28,537 bases of DNA from Zygnema cylindricum (GCA_037447655.1 JBBHKE010000719.1:141926-170462); one strand, 5' to 3'; counted from the stretch's first letter, positions 19,333 through 28,537 are shown. Numbers and translations are program-made. The notes: generated from the sequence alone by a model not told the origin.

Positions 19333-19626
19333 AGAAAGAACACCAATGACAAAGGAGAATTACCACCCCACTCCTCGGGCTGAAAATTCTAAGGTGTCTC
19401 TGCAACTCTGTGACCTCTATTGGTACTCAGAGCAGACAGCTTACCAGAAGCCTCTAGGATGACCTCAACCCCTTTGTCGTTGTACAAATATAGCTGACAC
19501 CCAGACAATATACATACTGACCAAAGTGCACCCCTTGGAAGAGCTGACTCCCTTGAGTCAGCCACAAAAATAATCCTTGAATTTTCTCCCCTGAGCAGTT
19601 AATTATCAATGGTCAAAGATGACCTT

Positions 19627-19632
19627 TTTATA
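19627..19632 (-). promoter_or_regulatory. TATA box of Copia-3 LTR
   Basis: TATAAAAAGG on the minus strand at the position conserved with Copia-2. Transcription would start some 30 bp further toward 19600, giving an R/U5 region of about 200 bp. Confidence 0.6.
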
Positions 19633-20150
19633 CAGGAGCACTCTGAGAGAGAGGCGGCTACGTATAATTTTCAAAGTCCTAAACCCCTCTCTACACCATC
19701 TACTACAGATGTACGGAGCCAGTCAATTGAGTGTACAGTCCAGAAAGGTACTTGGTCCGGAGTACTTTCTGTACGGCCATTGTACGACATGGCCAGAAAG
19801 ACGACGCTTGCCATATCCGCGTTCGCCATAGTATGTCCCGGAGATGCCGTAATCCAGTGTCATGCTGCCACGTGTCACCCGGTGTGGCTATGACCGCAAA
19901 CTGCCAAAACGACCATTCCGCGCTGCCGGCTTTTTTCTCCGCCATTAGATTGATGTCGACCTTTATTTATAGCCGCTAAAATACAAACAGTACTTTTCGG
20001 TGTAATTCTATTTAACTGTGTCTGTGTGATAGTGGTCCGTTTGTCAATAAAACGAACTTCTCTATTTCGTCAAGTTTAAATAGCTATCGTACCCAATATA
20101 CTTCAGCACTCGTCTTAGACTACAGGAGAAGACTAACAGCTACTTTGACA

Positions 20151-20234
20151 GACGGTAGATACCAAGGTCAAATCCTGGGTCCGTCAATTTTTTTTGGTAA
20201 GTTTACCAAGGATCTGCCTTCTGACCCTAGAAGG
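20151..20234 (+). other. B-box-like motif, T-run and hairpins in Copia-3 LTR
   Basis: GGTCAAATCC (20166-20175) sits in the loop of a stem: GACGG/CCGTC outside (20151, 20181) and ACCAAGG/CCTGGGT inside with one mismatch. A T8 run follows (20188-20195), then TTGGTAA-GT-TTACCAA (20194-20209) and CCTTCT/AGAAGG (20217-20234). The order equals that of the Copia-2 LTR although the hairpin sequences differ. Confidence 0.5.
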
Positions 20235-20390
20235 AGCATAAGGAGCCATGGATCTAGATTCCTCTCCAGCCATCAATGACTACGACAAGTATGGAGGCTA
20301 GAGAGAGAAGCTAGAAGCAGGTTGCCTCTGCTTTTTCTTGCTCCTACTTAAATCAATTAAATAACCCAGAAAACACCTTTAATTTCAACA

Positions 20391-20398
20391 CTCCCCTT
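20391..20398 (-). other. Polypurine tract of Copia-3
   Basis: AAGGGGAG on the minus strand, directly followed by LTR start TGTTGAAA. Identical to the Copia-4 tract. Confidence 0.8.
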
Positions 20399-20403
20399 AT
20401 TTT

Positions 20404-20862
20404 CTAGTCACTTTTAATTTTAAGTCCACGTCTCTCTCTACAAAAAATTAATTTAGGAGAAGGTACAGCCTTAGTCATCATGTCTGCCACCATCTCACTG
20501 TCTGGTTTGTATTATAGACTTATTATTTTGTTCTCCACCTTTTCCCTAACAAAGCTAAGTCTGATGTCCATGTGTTTTGCTTTAAAATGATGTTTGGGAT
20601 TAGCAGCAATTGCAATTGCTGGTTGATTATCACATAATATTTTTTGAATTCCACTCTTAAGATGCCCCAATTCACCAAGCAAGGATTTGACCCACATCAA
20701 TTCCTTCATAGCAAAGTAAGATGCCATATATTCTGCCTCCATGGTAGACTGAGCAATGACCTTTTGCTTCTTACTGCTCCTGCAACAAGCACCATTCCCC
20801 ACATACAACACATATCCAGATGTACATCTTCTCATCGGAGCATCCCCATGGCTGGTATCACT
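20404..20862 (-). pseudogene. Copia-3 RNase H
   Basis: Continuation of the RT frame below the stop at 20863. It shows GYVLYVGNGACCRSSKKQK, QSTMEAEYMAS with the catalytic Glu, CDNQ with a catalytic Asp, and HMDIRLSFVREKVENKI. A TAA at 20512-20514 interrupts it. Beyond that the frame reads ADMMTKAVPSPK and ends at TAG 20404-20406, six bases from the PPT. It differs from Copia-4 mainly by point changes. Confidence 0.85.
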
Positions 20863-21966
20863 CTAAGTGGTGATGTTAGTGTTTTCCCCACCCAGATGTA
20901 GCCATAGATCCGTAGTTCCTATGAGATGTCTGAGGACCCTTTTAGCTGCTTCCCAATCCCTTTTGGTAGGAGCATTCAGACTCCTACTTAGCACTCCTAC
21001 AGCTGCTGCCAAATCCGGTCTGGTACAATTCATCAAATAAATCAGACTGCCCACTACCTGTCTGTATGGAATAGTCTGCATTAACTTCTTTTCTTCTGGA
21101 CCTAGTTCATCATCTAGATTTAGGATGTCTCTTTCCTCACTCCCCTCACTTCCCTTCTTTAGATCCATGGGAGTCGTGCAGCTGTTGGCTTTGTTCATCT
21201 GAAATTTTTCCAACATGTTTCCAATTGCCTCTTTTTGAGTTAGTCTAATTATCCTCTTTTTCCTATCTCTCTCTACTTGTATTCCCAGAATATATCTAGC
21301 CTCCCCCATATCCTTCATTTCGAATCTTCCCTTTAGATTTGTTTTTAGTTTGTTAGTTTTCTTTAATGACTTACTTAGAACAAGAAGATCATCAACGTAA
21401 ATTGCAATAAAGATGACACCTTCCTCATCTTGAAAAACATAAATTGAATGACCTGAACTAATGCGGATGTATCCCAGACTGGTAAGGAACTCATCAAGTT
21501 TCTTGTTCCATTGTCTGGGAGCCTGTTTCAAACCATATAGAGATTTGATCAGCCGGCATACCTTACTTTTCTCTCCTTGTTCCACGAATCCTTCCGGCTG
21601 TCGCATGAAGATCTCCTCCTCTAGTTCTCCATGTAGAAAAGTTGTCTTTATGTCCATCTTGTGTACTTCCATGTCTTCTACAGTTGCCAGACTGAGAAGT
21701 ATCCGGACCGAAGGAAATCTGACGACTAGAGCGAAGGTTTTTTCGTAGTCTATTCCCTCTTTCTGAGTAAAACCTTTCGCCACAAACTGGGCCTTATACC
21801 GCTCAATAGTATTGTCAGGATTCAATTTTAGTTTGAAAACCGACTTACTTCGTATTGGTTTTTTATCGGGTGGACAGTCCACCAATTCCCATGTGTTAGT
21901 TGCCATGATTGAAGCCATCTCTTCATTGATGGCTGTCTTCCACCGGTTTCTTTCCGGACAGTTCAT
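20863..21966 (-). pseudogene. Copia-3 reverse transcriptase and RNase H start
   Basis: 367 open codons of RVT_2 reverse transcriptase with all catalytic residues: Asp105 in MDIKTTFLHG and YVDD at 190-193. It also has YGLKQAPRQWNKKLDEF and LGIQVERDRKKR. It runs into RNase H (MNCTRPDLAAAVGVLSRSL, AAKRVLRHLIGT) and stops at TAG 20863-20865 where the sister copy has Trp (TGG), a single-base nonsense change. The product would copy element RNA into cDNA in the particle. RT itself looks intact, but integrase upstream is broken. Confidence 0.88.
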
Positions 21967-21981
21967 TGCCTCTTTATATGT

Positions 21982-23445
21982 TTAAGGTTCGTCTAGGTGA
22001 GACAGTTTAGTTACCTTGTTGTTAACTTGTATCTCTTGAAGCCTTTTGTTGCTTCTTCTCCCTCCCTCAAAATCAGCGGCCGGAATAGATGGTTCTCGTG
22101 GATTCTTTCGAATCACCACGGCTTCTCCCCTATCCATCGGATCCATATCCGTTTCCACCACGTCTTCCACTTTTGTCATTGGTGTTTCCAAGTTGAAGTC
22201 TTTCTCTATCTGTTTTGAATCTGCAAGAATATCATCTGAACCTGCAAGGATATCGTTTTGTTGAAGACCCGGATAGTTAGGAAGATGAAAGTCATCAGAA
22301 TTGTCTAACTCAAATCTGATTCTCATTGACTTTGAGGATTTAAAGAGATCTACCAACTTCCCTTCATCCATACCTACCAGATGCTTTACTAAAATTATAT
22401 CTTCTCTCTTTAGATCATACAGTCTATACCCTTTTACATGTTCATCATATCCTAGGAAGTATCTGGGTTTCCCTTTAGGATTTAGTTTCCTGTTTGATTT
22501 ATCTGTGTCTAGACTGAAGACTTTACTAGCAAAAACCTTTAAGTGAGATAGATCTGGTTTTCGGCCGGTCCATTTCTCATGTGGAGTTTGGCCTGTCACC
22601 GCCATATAGTACTCTGTTTCTCAAATAATTAGCACAATTCATAGCTTCGGCCCAAAATCTTTTTCCTATCCTTTTATCTGACAACATACTCCGGGCACTA
22701 TCATTTAGTGTCCTATTCAATCTCTCGGCAACACCATTTTGTTCCGAGTTTTTTGGATCTGTCTTTTAAAGTTGCACACCATCCTCTTTTAATAACTCTT
22801 CAAACTGATTGGAGGTATATTCCCCTCCATTGTCACTTCTTACTCTCTTTATTGAGGTCTCGTGAAGCTTCTCGGCCCATGCTTTATATTGTTTGAAATA
22901 CTCTAGAGTTTCAGATTTGTTTTTCATAAAGTATACCCAAGAGTAACGAGACCAATCATCGGTAATGGCTAGCATAAATATGTTTCCTCCGGGTGATGGC
23001 ACTCTTGCCGGTCCCCGAATGTCCATGTGTACCAAATCAAGAACTTTTTCTCCTTTATAAGTAGCTTTTTTTGGAAATGGTAATCTGTGTGCTTAACCAT
23101 GAGCACACTCGCTGCAATCACTTAAATTCTCATTTTCCCCAAAACATATCCCTTCAACTACTCCCATCTTTTTCATTCATTTTAGCTTTTCTACATTCAC
23201 ATGCCCAAGTTTCTTATGCCACAACATAATATCATTGACACTAGCATAGTAAAGTTTGAGTTTTTCATTACTTAAAGAAAGTCAAAACATTCTTAGGCTA
23301 CCTTTCTCAGTGCTGAAATACACATTTTCCTCAAAACTAGCTGTAAAAACTCCTTTTCTGGTGCTAGTTTCAAATCCTTTATCATCTAATACAGATGTAG
23401 AGATAAGGTTTTTGTTTAACTCCGACATGAAAATATGAAAAGGCA
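21982..23445 (-). pseudogene. Copia-3 integrase, pre-integrase and protease end
   Basis: From 23445 the minus strand encodes the end of protease (ELNKNLISTSVLDDKGFET), the pre-integrase WHKKLGHVNVEKL, and CSECAHG with stops at about 23280, 23180 and 23093. Next comes the integrase core (23035-22766): VHMDIRGPA, DDWSRYSW, RVRSDNGGEYTS. 22765-22620 in another frame gives EQNGVAERLNRTL with the catalytic Glu, and 22605-21982 the C-terminal domain (RKPDLSHLKVFASKVFSLD) and acidic linker. At least two frameshifts and several stops disable it. Similarity to the sister copies ends at about 23445; gag and the 5' LTR are absent. Confidence 0.82.
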
Positions 23446-23524
23446 AAAGAGACTACATTCCAATTTATGAGGTTGGAAATGATAAGGGTAATTTCCCGTA
23501 CTGTTTTTCTCTCCTGACTACGTA

Positions 23525-23714
23525 CGTCCACTTTAACGTTTTTGTCCTAAGTCAACTTGACCGTACTCCACTTATTAGTGCGTCGTCCACTTTAGTCTTT
23601 TTCGTCCCAAGTCCACATGACAGTACTCCACTTATTCAAGTGCGGTCTCGTCCACTTTAATCTATTTTGTCCTACTTGAAAAAGACCGTACTCCACTTAT
23701 TCAAGTGTGGTCTC
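23525..23714. repeat. 59-66-bp tandem repeat, three copies
   Basis: Units start at CGTCCACTTT at 23525, 23584 and 23649. Each holds TTTTGTCC or a close variant and GTACTCCACTTATT. The last two units also share CAAGTG.GGTCTCGT. Such direct repeats upstream of a TATA box are common in LTR U3 regions. Confidence 0.85.
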
Positions 23715-23860
23715 GTAATTGTACTTTTGGTCTTATTCTTCCTTTTTTCTTTTCGTTGGTCAACCTTGTCTAATAGATTTGGTCTTTGTGTAGCCGCCCA
23801 AATCTACTTTGTGTAGCGTAGTACAATACTATCAACAGTAATTAGCAATTTGTCACTTTG

Positions 23861-23869
23861 TATAAAAGG
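23861..23869 (+). promoter_or_regulatory. TATA-like box downstream of tandem repeats
   Basis: TATAAAAGG on the plus strand about 150 bp after the tandem repeats. The pair resembles an LTR enhancer and promoter of a plus-strand element, but no LTR ends or coding sequence follow. Confidence 0.35.
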
Positions 23870-24387
23870 ATCTCATTTCATAATGAAATAATCACTCGAT
23901 CACACAATTCCCAAATGCTTTGACTCTTTTGTCTTTGTGCTAGAAAGAAAAATATGACGAATAATGAAATTATCCAAAAGGTCTCGCAATTTAAGAAAAC
24001 ACACATTGTTAAAAAAAAGAAAAAAGAAAAATAACAAAAAAAAATGCATTTTTCTAATTCGAGCTTCCGACTTATCGGGACCAAAAAGAAAAAAAACAAT
24101 AGGGGAAAAAAAATAATAAAATCAAAGACCCACCCACCCACCCACCCACGCACAAAAAGAACTACACAAAATTAGAAACAAACAAAACAAATTAACAAAA
24201 AACACACAAAAGTCGACCCACAAAACAAAAATTATTAACTATTTTCTTACATTATTCCTACCGCGAACCATCGGAGGCGGCGGTGAATTGGGTTTCGGAC
24301 AAATCGTCGAATAAATCGCCGTACTCAAATAGTCATCTTTAGGAAAGGGAACTAAGTCGGACAAAACGAGTCTATCCGAAAGACATT

Positions 24388-24820
24388 TGCAAAAAACGAT
24401 TTGCTTTGTGAAAAGAGACACAGCAAGTGCGAACCCAACAGGGTTGTATTGAACGCAAGTTTTTTGGCAATTGGTGGCAGCACTCGCATTATTTGGTAAA
24501 TAGAAGTCATAGGGCCCATTCCAAGGCTTGTAATATTCCCACCAAAGGTTTTGGATTAGGTAATAGCCCGAGGAATTTTTGTTGTTGTGAGGGACAAGGC
24601 AGCCTGAGAGAGGGAGAGGGAGAGGGAGAGGGAGAGAGAGTGGGGGAGGTCACAGGTTAAAATCTAGTCCTAGGCATCATTTTAGCCAAAATACCCTTAA
24701 CTGGAAAAACTGCCACTTTCTAAATATGGCGGCAGCCATGGCGCGCCTTTGATCCTCACTCTCTTTCTTTAAAACAAAACTAAAATAGGGAAGTGAACTA
24801 TTAATTACCTCTTTTCAACA
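24388..24820 (-). repeat. Copia-4 3' LTR (outer end uncertain)
   Basis: On the minus strand it starts TGTTGAAAAG at 24820 next to the PPT. 24640-24740 aligns with the same zone of the other two LTRs: GGTTAAAATC..GTCC (24655-24670), a small hairpin ATTTT-AGCC-AAAAT (24679-24692), and a GCCATGG block. A TGCAA at 24388 is a candidate for the outer end (LTRs 2 and 3 also end there with TGCAA), giving only 433 bp, but similarity beyond 24640 is not clear. A GA-rich microsatellite (24606-24640) interrupts it. Confidence 0.5.
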
Positions 24821-24828
24821 CTCCCCTT
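24821..24828 (-). other. Polypurine tract of Copia-4
   Basis: AAGGGGAG followed by TGTTGAAA on the minus strand, identical to Copia-3 and six bases beyond the pol stop. Confidence 0.8.
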
Positions 24829-24833
24829 AATTT

Positions 24834-25521
24834 CTAGTCACTTTTCAATTTTAATCCACAGTTTTCTCTGCAATAAATCAACTTAGGGGAAGGCACTGCT
24901 TTTGTCATCATGTCTGCAATCATTTCTCTATCAGTTTTATGAACCAGTTTAATAATTTTATTTTCTACCTTCTCTCTGACAAAGCTTAGTCTAATATCCA
25001 TATGCTTAGCTTTGAAGTGATGTTTCGGATTAGCTGCAATCGATATAGCAGCTTGATTATCACAAAAAACATTTTGAGTTCCAGACTTCATGAACCCAAG
25101 TTCTTCAAGAAGAGATTTAACACACATTAATTCTTTGGTGGCAGCACAGGAAGCCATGTATTCAGCCTCCATAGTGGACTGAGCAACTACTTTTTGTTGC
25201 TTGCTACTCCAACAACATGCACCGGATCCAATTTGAAACACATATCCAGTCGTACACCTCCTTAAAGGCACATCTCCATAACTGGCATCACTCCAAGTGG
25301 TGATGTCAGTGTGCTACCCTCCCAAATGCAACCATAATTCCCTTGTCCCCACCAGATACCTCATCACCCTTTTGGCAGCCTCCCAATCTCTCTTTCTTGG
25401 TTATTTAGATTTCTACTAAGGACACCTACAGCTGCAGCTATATCTGGACGGGTACAGTTCATAAAATAAATTAAACTGCCTACAATCTGCCGATAAGGGA
25501 TATTTTCTATAAATTTTCTTT
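24834..25521 (-). pseudogene. Copia-4 RNase H
   Basis: RNase H of the copia polyprotein, reached from the RT through a frameshift at about 25545-25570. It reads ENIPYRQIVGSLIYFMNC, TRPDIAAAVGVLSRNL, a one-base frame change near 25405, RDWEAAKRVMRYLVGT, then a TAG near 25315, followed by SDASYGD (catalytic Asp), QSTMEAEYMAS (Glu) and CDNQAA (Asp). It ends with ADMMTKAVPSPK and TAG at 24834-24836. All catalytic residues are present, so only about three small lesions separate it from the family consensus. Confidence 0.85.
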
Positions 25522-27582
25522 CTATCTCGTCCATCTCATCATTAATGATGAATATTCCTCCCTCTTCACTCCCTCACTCACTTTCTTCAAATCCATGGGA
25601 GTAGTACATCCGTTTGCTTTCTCCATTTGAAATTTTTCTAGCATATTACCGATTGCTTCTTTTTGAGTGAGTCTTATAATTCTATTCCCTCTATCTTGTT
25701 CCATCTGAATTCCCAAAATGTACTTTGCTTCGCCAAGATCTTTCATATCAAAACTGCTTCTAAGATCCCGTTTTAGTTTGTTAATTTTATCTAAGGACTT
25801 GCTTAAGACCAACAAATCATCCACATAAATAGCAATAAATATCACTCCATTCTCATCTTCAAATAAATATATAGAGTGATCTGAACTAATTCTGATATAC
25901 CCCAAACCGGTCAGAAATTCGTCGAGCTTTATATTCCATTGTCGCGGGGCTTGCTTAAGCCCAAAGAGTGATTTTATCAGTTTGCAAACTTTGTTTTCTT
26001 CCTCACTTTCCACGAATCCTTCCGGTTGCCTCATGTAAATTTCTTCTTCCAACTCTCCGTGCAAAAAGGCAGTTTTAATATCCATCTGGTGGATTTCCAA
26101 ATCCTCCGCTGCGGCTATACTTAAAAGGATTCTATCAGAAGGAAATCTGACTATAGGTGCAAAGGTTTCTTCGTAGTCTATCCCCTCTTTCTGTGTATAA
26201 CCTTTTGCAACTAACCTAGCTTTGTACCTCTCAATGGTATTATCCGGGTTTAATTTAAGTTTAAACACCCACTTACATCCGATCGGTTTTCGGTCCGGTG
26301 GACAATCTACTAACTCCCATGTATTGGCTTCCATGATAGAGGCCATTTCTTCATTTATAGCTGTGATCCACCGGCTACTTTCTGGAGTGTTTATGGCCTC
26401 TAAGTATGTTTGAGGTTCATCTGGGTGAGACATCTTTGTGAGCTGGTTATTTACTTGTCTTTCTTGAAGTCGTTTACTACTTCTTCTTCCCCCTTCAAAA
26501 TCGGACGCCGGTATGGAAGGCATCCTTGGGTTTCGTTTTGGGAAATTTTCAGCTTCCCTATCTTCCAATTCCAATGTCTCATCAAGTTCCTCATCGGTTT
26601 CCACTTCGTATTGTGGCGTTGCCTCGGATGTTGTCCTTTCCTCTTTCTCCTTTGGTAGATCTGCAGATCTTTCTTTTTCTCCCTCTTCCTTCTCTTCATT
26701 TTCAAAGTCAAAGTCAGAAAACTGATCCGTTTCAAATCTGATTTTGACTTCTTTATTATATTTGAATGGATCAATGGACTTCTCTTCATTCATCACCACT
26801 ATGTGTTTTACCAAAATTATATCTCTCTTTTTCAAGTCATACACTCGGTATCCTTTTGTGCTCTCATCATATCCTACAAGATATCCTGGTTTCCCTCTTC
26901 CCTCTAACTTCCATTTAGTCTTATCGGAATCCAAACTGTAGACTTGACTTCCGAACACTCTCAAACTAGACAAATCAGGCTTTCTACCTGTCCACCTCTC
27001 ATACGGAGTTTCCTCCTTATTTGCTGAAGTTATGACTCTATTTTTGATGAAATTAGCATAGTTCATAGACTCAGCCCAAAACTGCAGCCCTATCCTCTTA
27101 TCACTTAACATACTTCTGGACATATCTCCTAAAGTTCTATTCACTCTTTCTGCTACTCCATTTTGTTCCGGATTATAGGGAACAGTTTTCTCATGATGAA
27201 TTCCTTCTTCTTTAAGATATTCTTCAAAATCCCTTGAGGTGTATTCTTTCCCATTATCACTTCTTATCTCTTTTATTGAGGTTTCATGTAGATTTTCACT
27301 CCATACTTTATACTCTTTGAAACATCTTAATACCTCTGACTTATGTCTGAGAAAGTATACCTTCGTGTATCTAGAACAATGTTCTGTGATAGTTAACATC
27401 CATCTCTTCCCCCCATGTAAAGCATACCTAGCAGGTCCCAAAACATCAGTGTGAACTAGATCTAATACTTTCTCTCTCCTAAATGTGGTTGCCTTTGGAA
27501 ATGGAAGTCTATGAATCTTCCCTTGGGCACATCCACTACAATCATCAAAGGTCTCATCATCTTCAAAAGTAATACCCTCCAC
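25522..27582 (-). CDS. Copia-4 integrase-reverse transcriptase (686 codons open)
   Basis: The longest open frame in the window. Integrase: CSGCAQGKIHRLPFPK (15-30), then the DD35E triad Asp46 (LVHTDV), Asp109 (IRSDNGKEY) and Glu145 (NGVAERVNRTL), exactly 35 residues between the last two. C-terminal integrase domain follows at about 198-265 (RKPDLSSLRVFGSQVYSLD), then an acidic Glu/Lys linker (about 285-350). RT: Asp501 (MDIKTAFLHG) and YVDD 586-589, with GLKQAPRQWN and LGIQMEQDRGN. In the full element this is the middle of a single Gag-Pol polyprotein. A TGA at 27583-27585 cuts it off from gag-protease, and a frameshift at its 3' end gives the aberrant tail SSLMMRWTR. The listed start is only the first Met after the stop. 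Confidence 0.9.
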   Translation of the reverse strand: MEGITFEDDETFDDCSGCAQGKIHRLPFPKATTFRREKVLDLVHTDVLGPARYALHGGKRWMLTITEHCSRYTKVYFLRHKSEVLRCFKEYKVWSENLHETSIKEIRSDNGKEYTSRDFEEYLKEEGIHHEKTVPYNPEQNGVAERVNRTLGDMSRSMLSDKRIGLQFWAESMNYANFIKNRVITSANKEETPYERWTGRKPDLSSLRVFGSQVYSLDSDKTKWKLEGRGKPGYLVGYDESTKGYRVYDLKKRDIILVKHIVVMNEEKSIDPFKYNKEVKIRFETDQFSDFDFENEEKEEGEKERSADLPKEKEERTTSEATPQYEVETDEELDETLELEDREAENFPKRNPRMPSIPASDFEGGRRSSKRLQERQVNNQLTKMSHPDEPQTYLEAINTPESSRWITAINEEMASIMEANTWELVDCPPDRKPIGCKWVFKLKLNPDNTIERYKARLVAKGYTQKEGIDYEETFAPIVRFPSDRILLSIAAAEDLEIHQMDIKTAFLHGELEEEIYMRQPEGFVESEEENKVCKLIKSLFGLKQAPRQWNIKLDEFLTGLGYIRISSDHSIYLFEDENGVIFIAIYVDDLLVLSKSLDKINKLKRDLRSSFDMKDLGEAKYILGIQMEQDRGNRIIRLTQKEAIGNMLEKFQMEKANGCTTPMDLKKVSEGVKREEYSSLMMRWTR

Positions 27583-28537
27583 TATTCAATTTTTCTTCAT
27601 TTTCTTTAATCTATCGAGATGCACATGCCCCAACCTTTTATGCCAAAGCATCATCTCACTTGCACACGAGTAGAGAACACTCTTTTCATTGCAAAGTACA
27701 ATTCTGAACATTCCTTGACTGCCCTTCTCAGCTATGAAATAAACCTCATTATCAAAGCTTGCTGTGAAGATTCCTTTCCTAGTTCCTATTTCAAACTCCT
27801 TTTCATCTAGGACAGCTGTTGAGACTAGGTTCTTGCTAAGTTGTGGAATGTAAAGAACGTCTGAGAGTGTTACAATTGAGGCCTTTCCATCAACTAGAAC
27901 CTTCAAGTCAACAGTTCCAACAAGACTTGTGGTTTCTACTCTACCATCTCCGTACTCTATCTCAACTGTTGGGATCTTTCTCAGTTTAGTGAACCACCGC
28001 TTATCTTTGCACATATGCATTGAAGCCCCTGAGTCTATGATCCACCCATCCTCGGGTGGATCCCTCTTACCTCCGAAAGCACACTTTTGTCTCCGTGGAA
28101 TGTCGACATGCTTTTCAGTGTTTTTCGGATTAAGGAGAAGCTCCTCAAGCTCCTCTTCAGGTTCAGTTTTTTCTTCCACTTCCTCATCAAGAACTTGAGT
28201 CAGGAAAGCCTTTTTCTTTCCTCCGTCCTTTGAGGTTCCTTGACCATCTTTCAGTCGAAGATCTGCAAGTCTGACACAATCTGCCATATAGTGTCCCAGT
28301 TTCTTGCAGAAGTGACATAATCCTCCTCGAGAAGTTCCTCTCCCATGTCTATCAAATCTGCCACCTCCTTGTCCTCTTCCACCAAAGTTTCGATAAGGAT
28401 CTTTCCCTCTCTCCTCATCACGCTTCCGCCAATCAGCTCCTGCAGACAATGCTTGAACACTTGGACTCCCTCTCCTAAGCTCTATGGTGCTTTCTTTCAC
28501 TAAAATCATTCCCACAGTGTCATCCCAATTCCAATTG
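27583..28537 (-). CDS. Copia-4 gag end, protease and pre-integrase (cut by window edge)
   Basis: In the 309-codon frame: basic Gly/Arg-rich Gag tail (about 30-65), nucleocapsid zinc knuckle CHFCKKLGHYMADC at residues 67-80 (CX2CX4HX4C), an acidic Glu-rich stretch (110-128), and aspartic protease with active site GWIIDSGASMHMC (Asp161). Then come LYIPQLSKNLVSTAVLD, the usual end of the protease fold, and pre-integrase MLWHKRLGHVHLDRLKKMKK. It ends at TGA 27583-27585, where the sister copy has a Gly codon (GGA/GGT), so one substitution explains the stop; the frame continues directly into integrase. The N-terminal Gag and 5' LTR lie beyond 28537, and upstream of the first Met (28515) the frame is still open. 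Confidence 0.88.

Larger units (their letters stand above)
16061..19349 (+). pseudogene. Decayed gag with CCHC zinc knuckle
   Basis: Plus-strand Gag-like protein of an LTR retrotransposon, superfamily unassigned because no pol is present. The ATG at 16061 opens 162 codons (MGGGEFQEKGISDGG...) up to TGA 16544-16546. The same frame then continues, Pro/Ser/Thr-rich, to 18058 with roughly ten stops. After a 19-G run the capsid-like part shifts frame (18307-18507, then 18520-18750) and shifts again to 18747-19349. The last segment ends in a nucleocapsid knuckle at 19182-19223, CLYCQQTGHGWKRC (CX2CX4HX4C), followed by a Lys/Gln/Gly-rich tail. Gag coats the RNA genome in virus-like particles. The coding region ends 51 bp before the Copia-3 LTR, so protease and pol are missing or were displaced by that insertion. 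Confidence 0.7.
19401..20390 (-). repeat. Copia-3 3' LTR, complete (990 bp)
   Basis: On the minus strand it runs from TGTTGAAATT (20390), next to the PPT, to GAGTTGCA (19401), giving TG..CA ends. It is homologous to 11775-12650. A TATAAAAAGG promoter lies at 19623-19632, about 226 bp before the LTR end. Six GTAC tetramers cluster at 19710-19795. An intact outer end abuts the gag-element DNA, so the 5 bp at 19396-19400 (GTCTC) would be the target-site duplication. Plus frames 19609-19979 are LTR sequence and not genes. Confidence 0.85.
23446..24387. other. Gene-free stretch with tandem repeats and low complexity
   Basis: No coding region supported. Contents in order: a 59-66-bp tandem repeat (23525-23714), a plus-strand TATAAAAGG (23861-23869), A/C/T-rich DNA with homopolymer A runs (about 23940-24240), and a CCCA microsatellite (24128-24153). 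The minus frame 23878-24153 (poly-Phe/Leu) is composition-driven. The stretch 24240-24387 shows nothing I can assign. Confidence 0.6.

Noticed and set aside
11775-20390. The LTRs at 11775-12650 and 19401-20390 as the two LTRs of one plus-strand element containing the 16061-19349 gag
   Set aside because: Their PBS (11760-11774) and PPT (20391-20398) lie outside the pair and on the minus strand, and their TATA boxes point to minus. They belong to Copia-2 and Copia-3, and the gag lies between by nesting.
23878-24153. Minus open frame of 91 codons rich in Phe and Leu, resembling a membrane protein
   Set aside because: It results from A-rich homopolymer DNA and a CCCA microsatellite; no start context or homology is seen.
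26410-26789. Open frames on both strands within Copia-4 linker
   Set aside because: They are shadows of the integrase-RT frame in its Glu/Lys-rich linker.
1-28537. CRISPR arrays, bacterial operons or defence systems
   Set aside because: No regularly spaced short repeats with unique spacers and no prokaryotic gene organisation; all recognisable coding sequence is retrotransposon-derived.

Overview
This is a eukaryotic nuclear window made almost entirely of decayed, nested LTR retrotransposons. I see no convincing host gene, rRNA, tRNA gene or CRISPR array. The organism cannot be named from the sequence. One Copia copy keeps a primer-binding site complementary to the anticodon arm of initiator tRNA-Met (a half-tRNA primer, as in Drosophila copia and some algal Copia elements). 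The 15-base match (11760-11774) fits a plant/green-lineage type tRNAi-Met slightly better than an animal one as I remember those sequences, but this is weak evidence.

Layout. (a) 1-5571, minus strand: Copia-1, an old element of its own family: partial 3' LTR, PPT, an unassigned decayed reading frame, RNase H, RT, integrase, protease, zinc knuckle and gag, then a U3 remnant of the other LTR. It has two tandem coding duplications, one doubling the protease active site, and its RT motif YVDD has become DVDV. (b) 5572-9759: two 480-bp direct repeats flank 3.2 kb holding an unrecognised plus-strand reading frame of 367 codons with two internal stops, plus several inverted and direct repeats. (c) 9760-10079: AT-rich spacer with a 47-bp tandem repeat. 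(d) 10080-~12650, minus: Copia-2, the 5' half of a second Copia family (LTR, half-tRNA PBS, gag, protease, start of integrase). (e) ~12651-19400, plus: a different LTR-type element: PHD-like remnant, polypurine tract, two tandem LTR-like units of about 1.46 and 1.59 kb, then a long decayed gag with a CCHC knuckle; no pol is present. (f) 19401-~23445, minus: Copia-3, same family as Copia-2, with an intact 3' LTR of 990 bp, RNase H, RT and integrase, broken off in the protease/pre-integrase region. (g) 23446-~24640: no gene; 59-66-bp tandem repeats, a TATA-like box, A/C-rich DNA and microsatellites. (h) ~24640-28537, minus: Copia-4, same family, the best preserved copy, running off the right edge inside gag.

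Copia-2, -3 and -4 share PPT, protein motifs and LTR architecture. Their LTRs carry, antisense to the element, a tRNA T-arm/B-box-like motif followed by a T-run and by hairpins whose base pairing is kept although the sequence differs between copies. That and the unrecognised repeat-containing reading frame at 6693-7793 are the observations least explained by known families.
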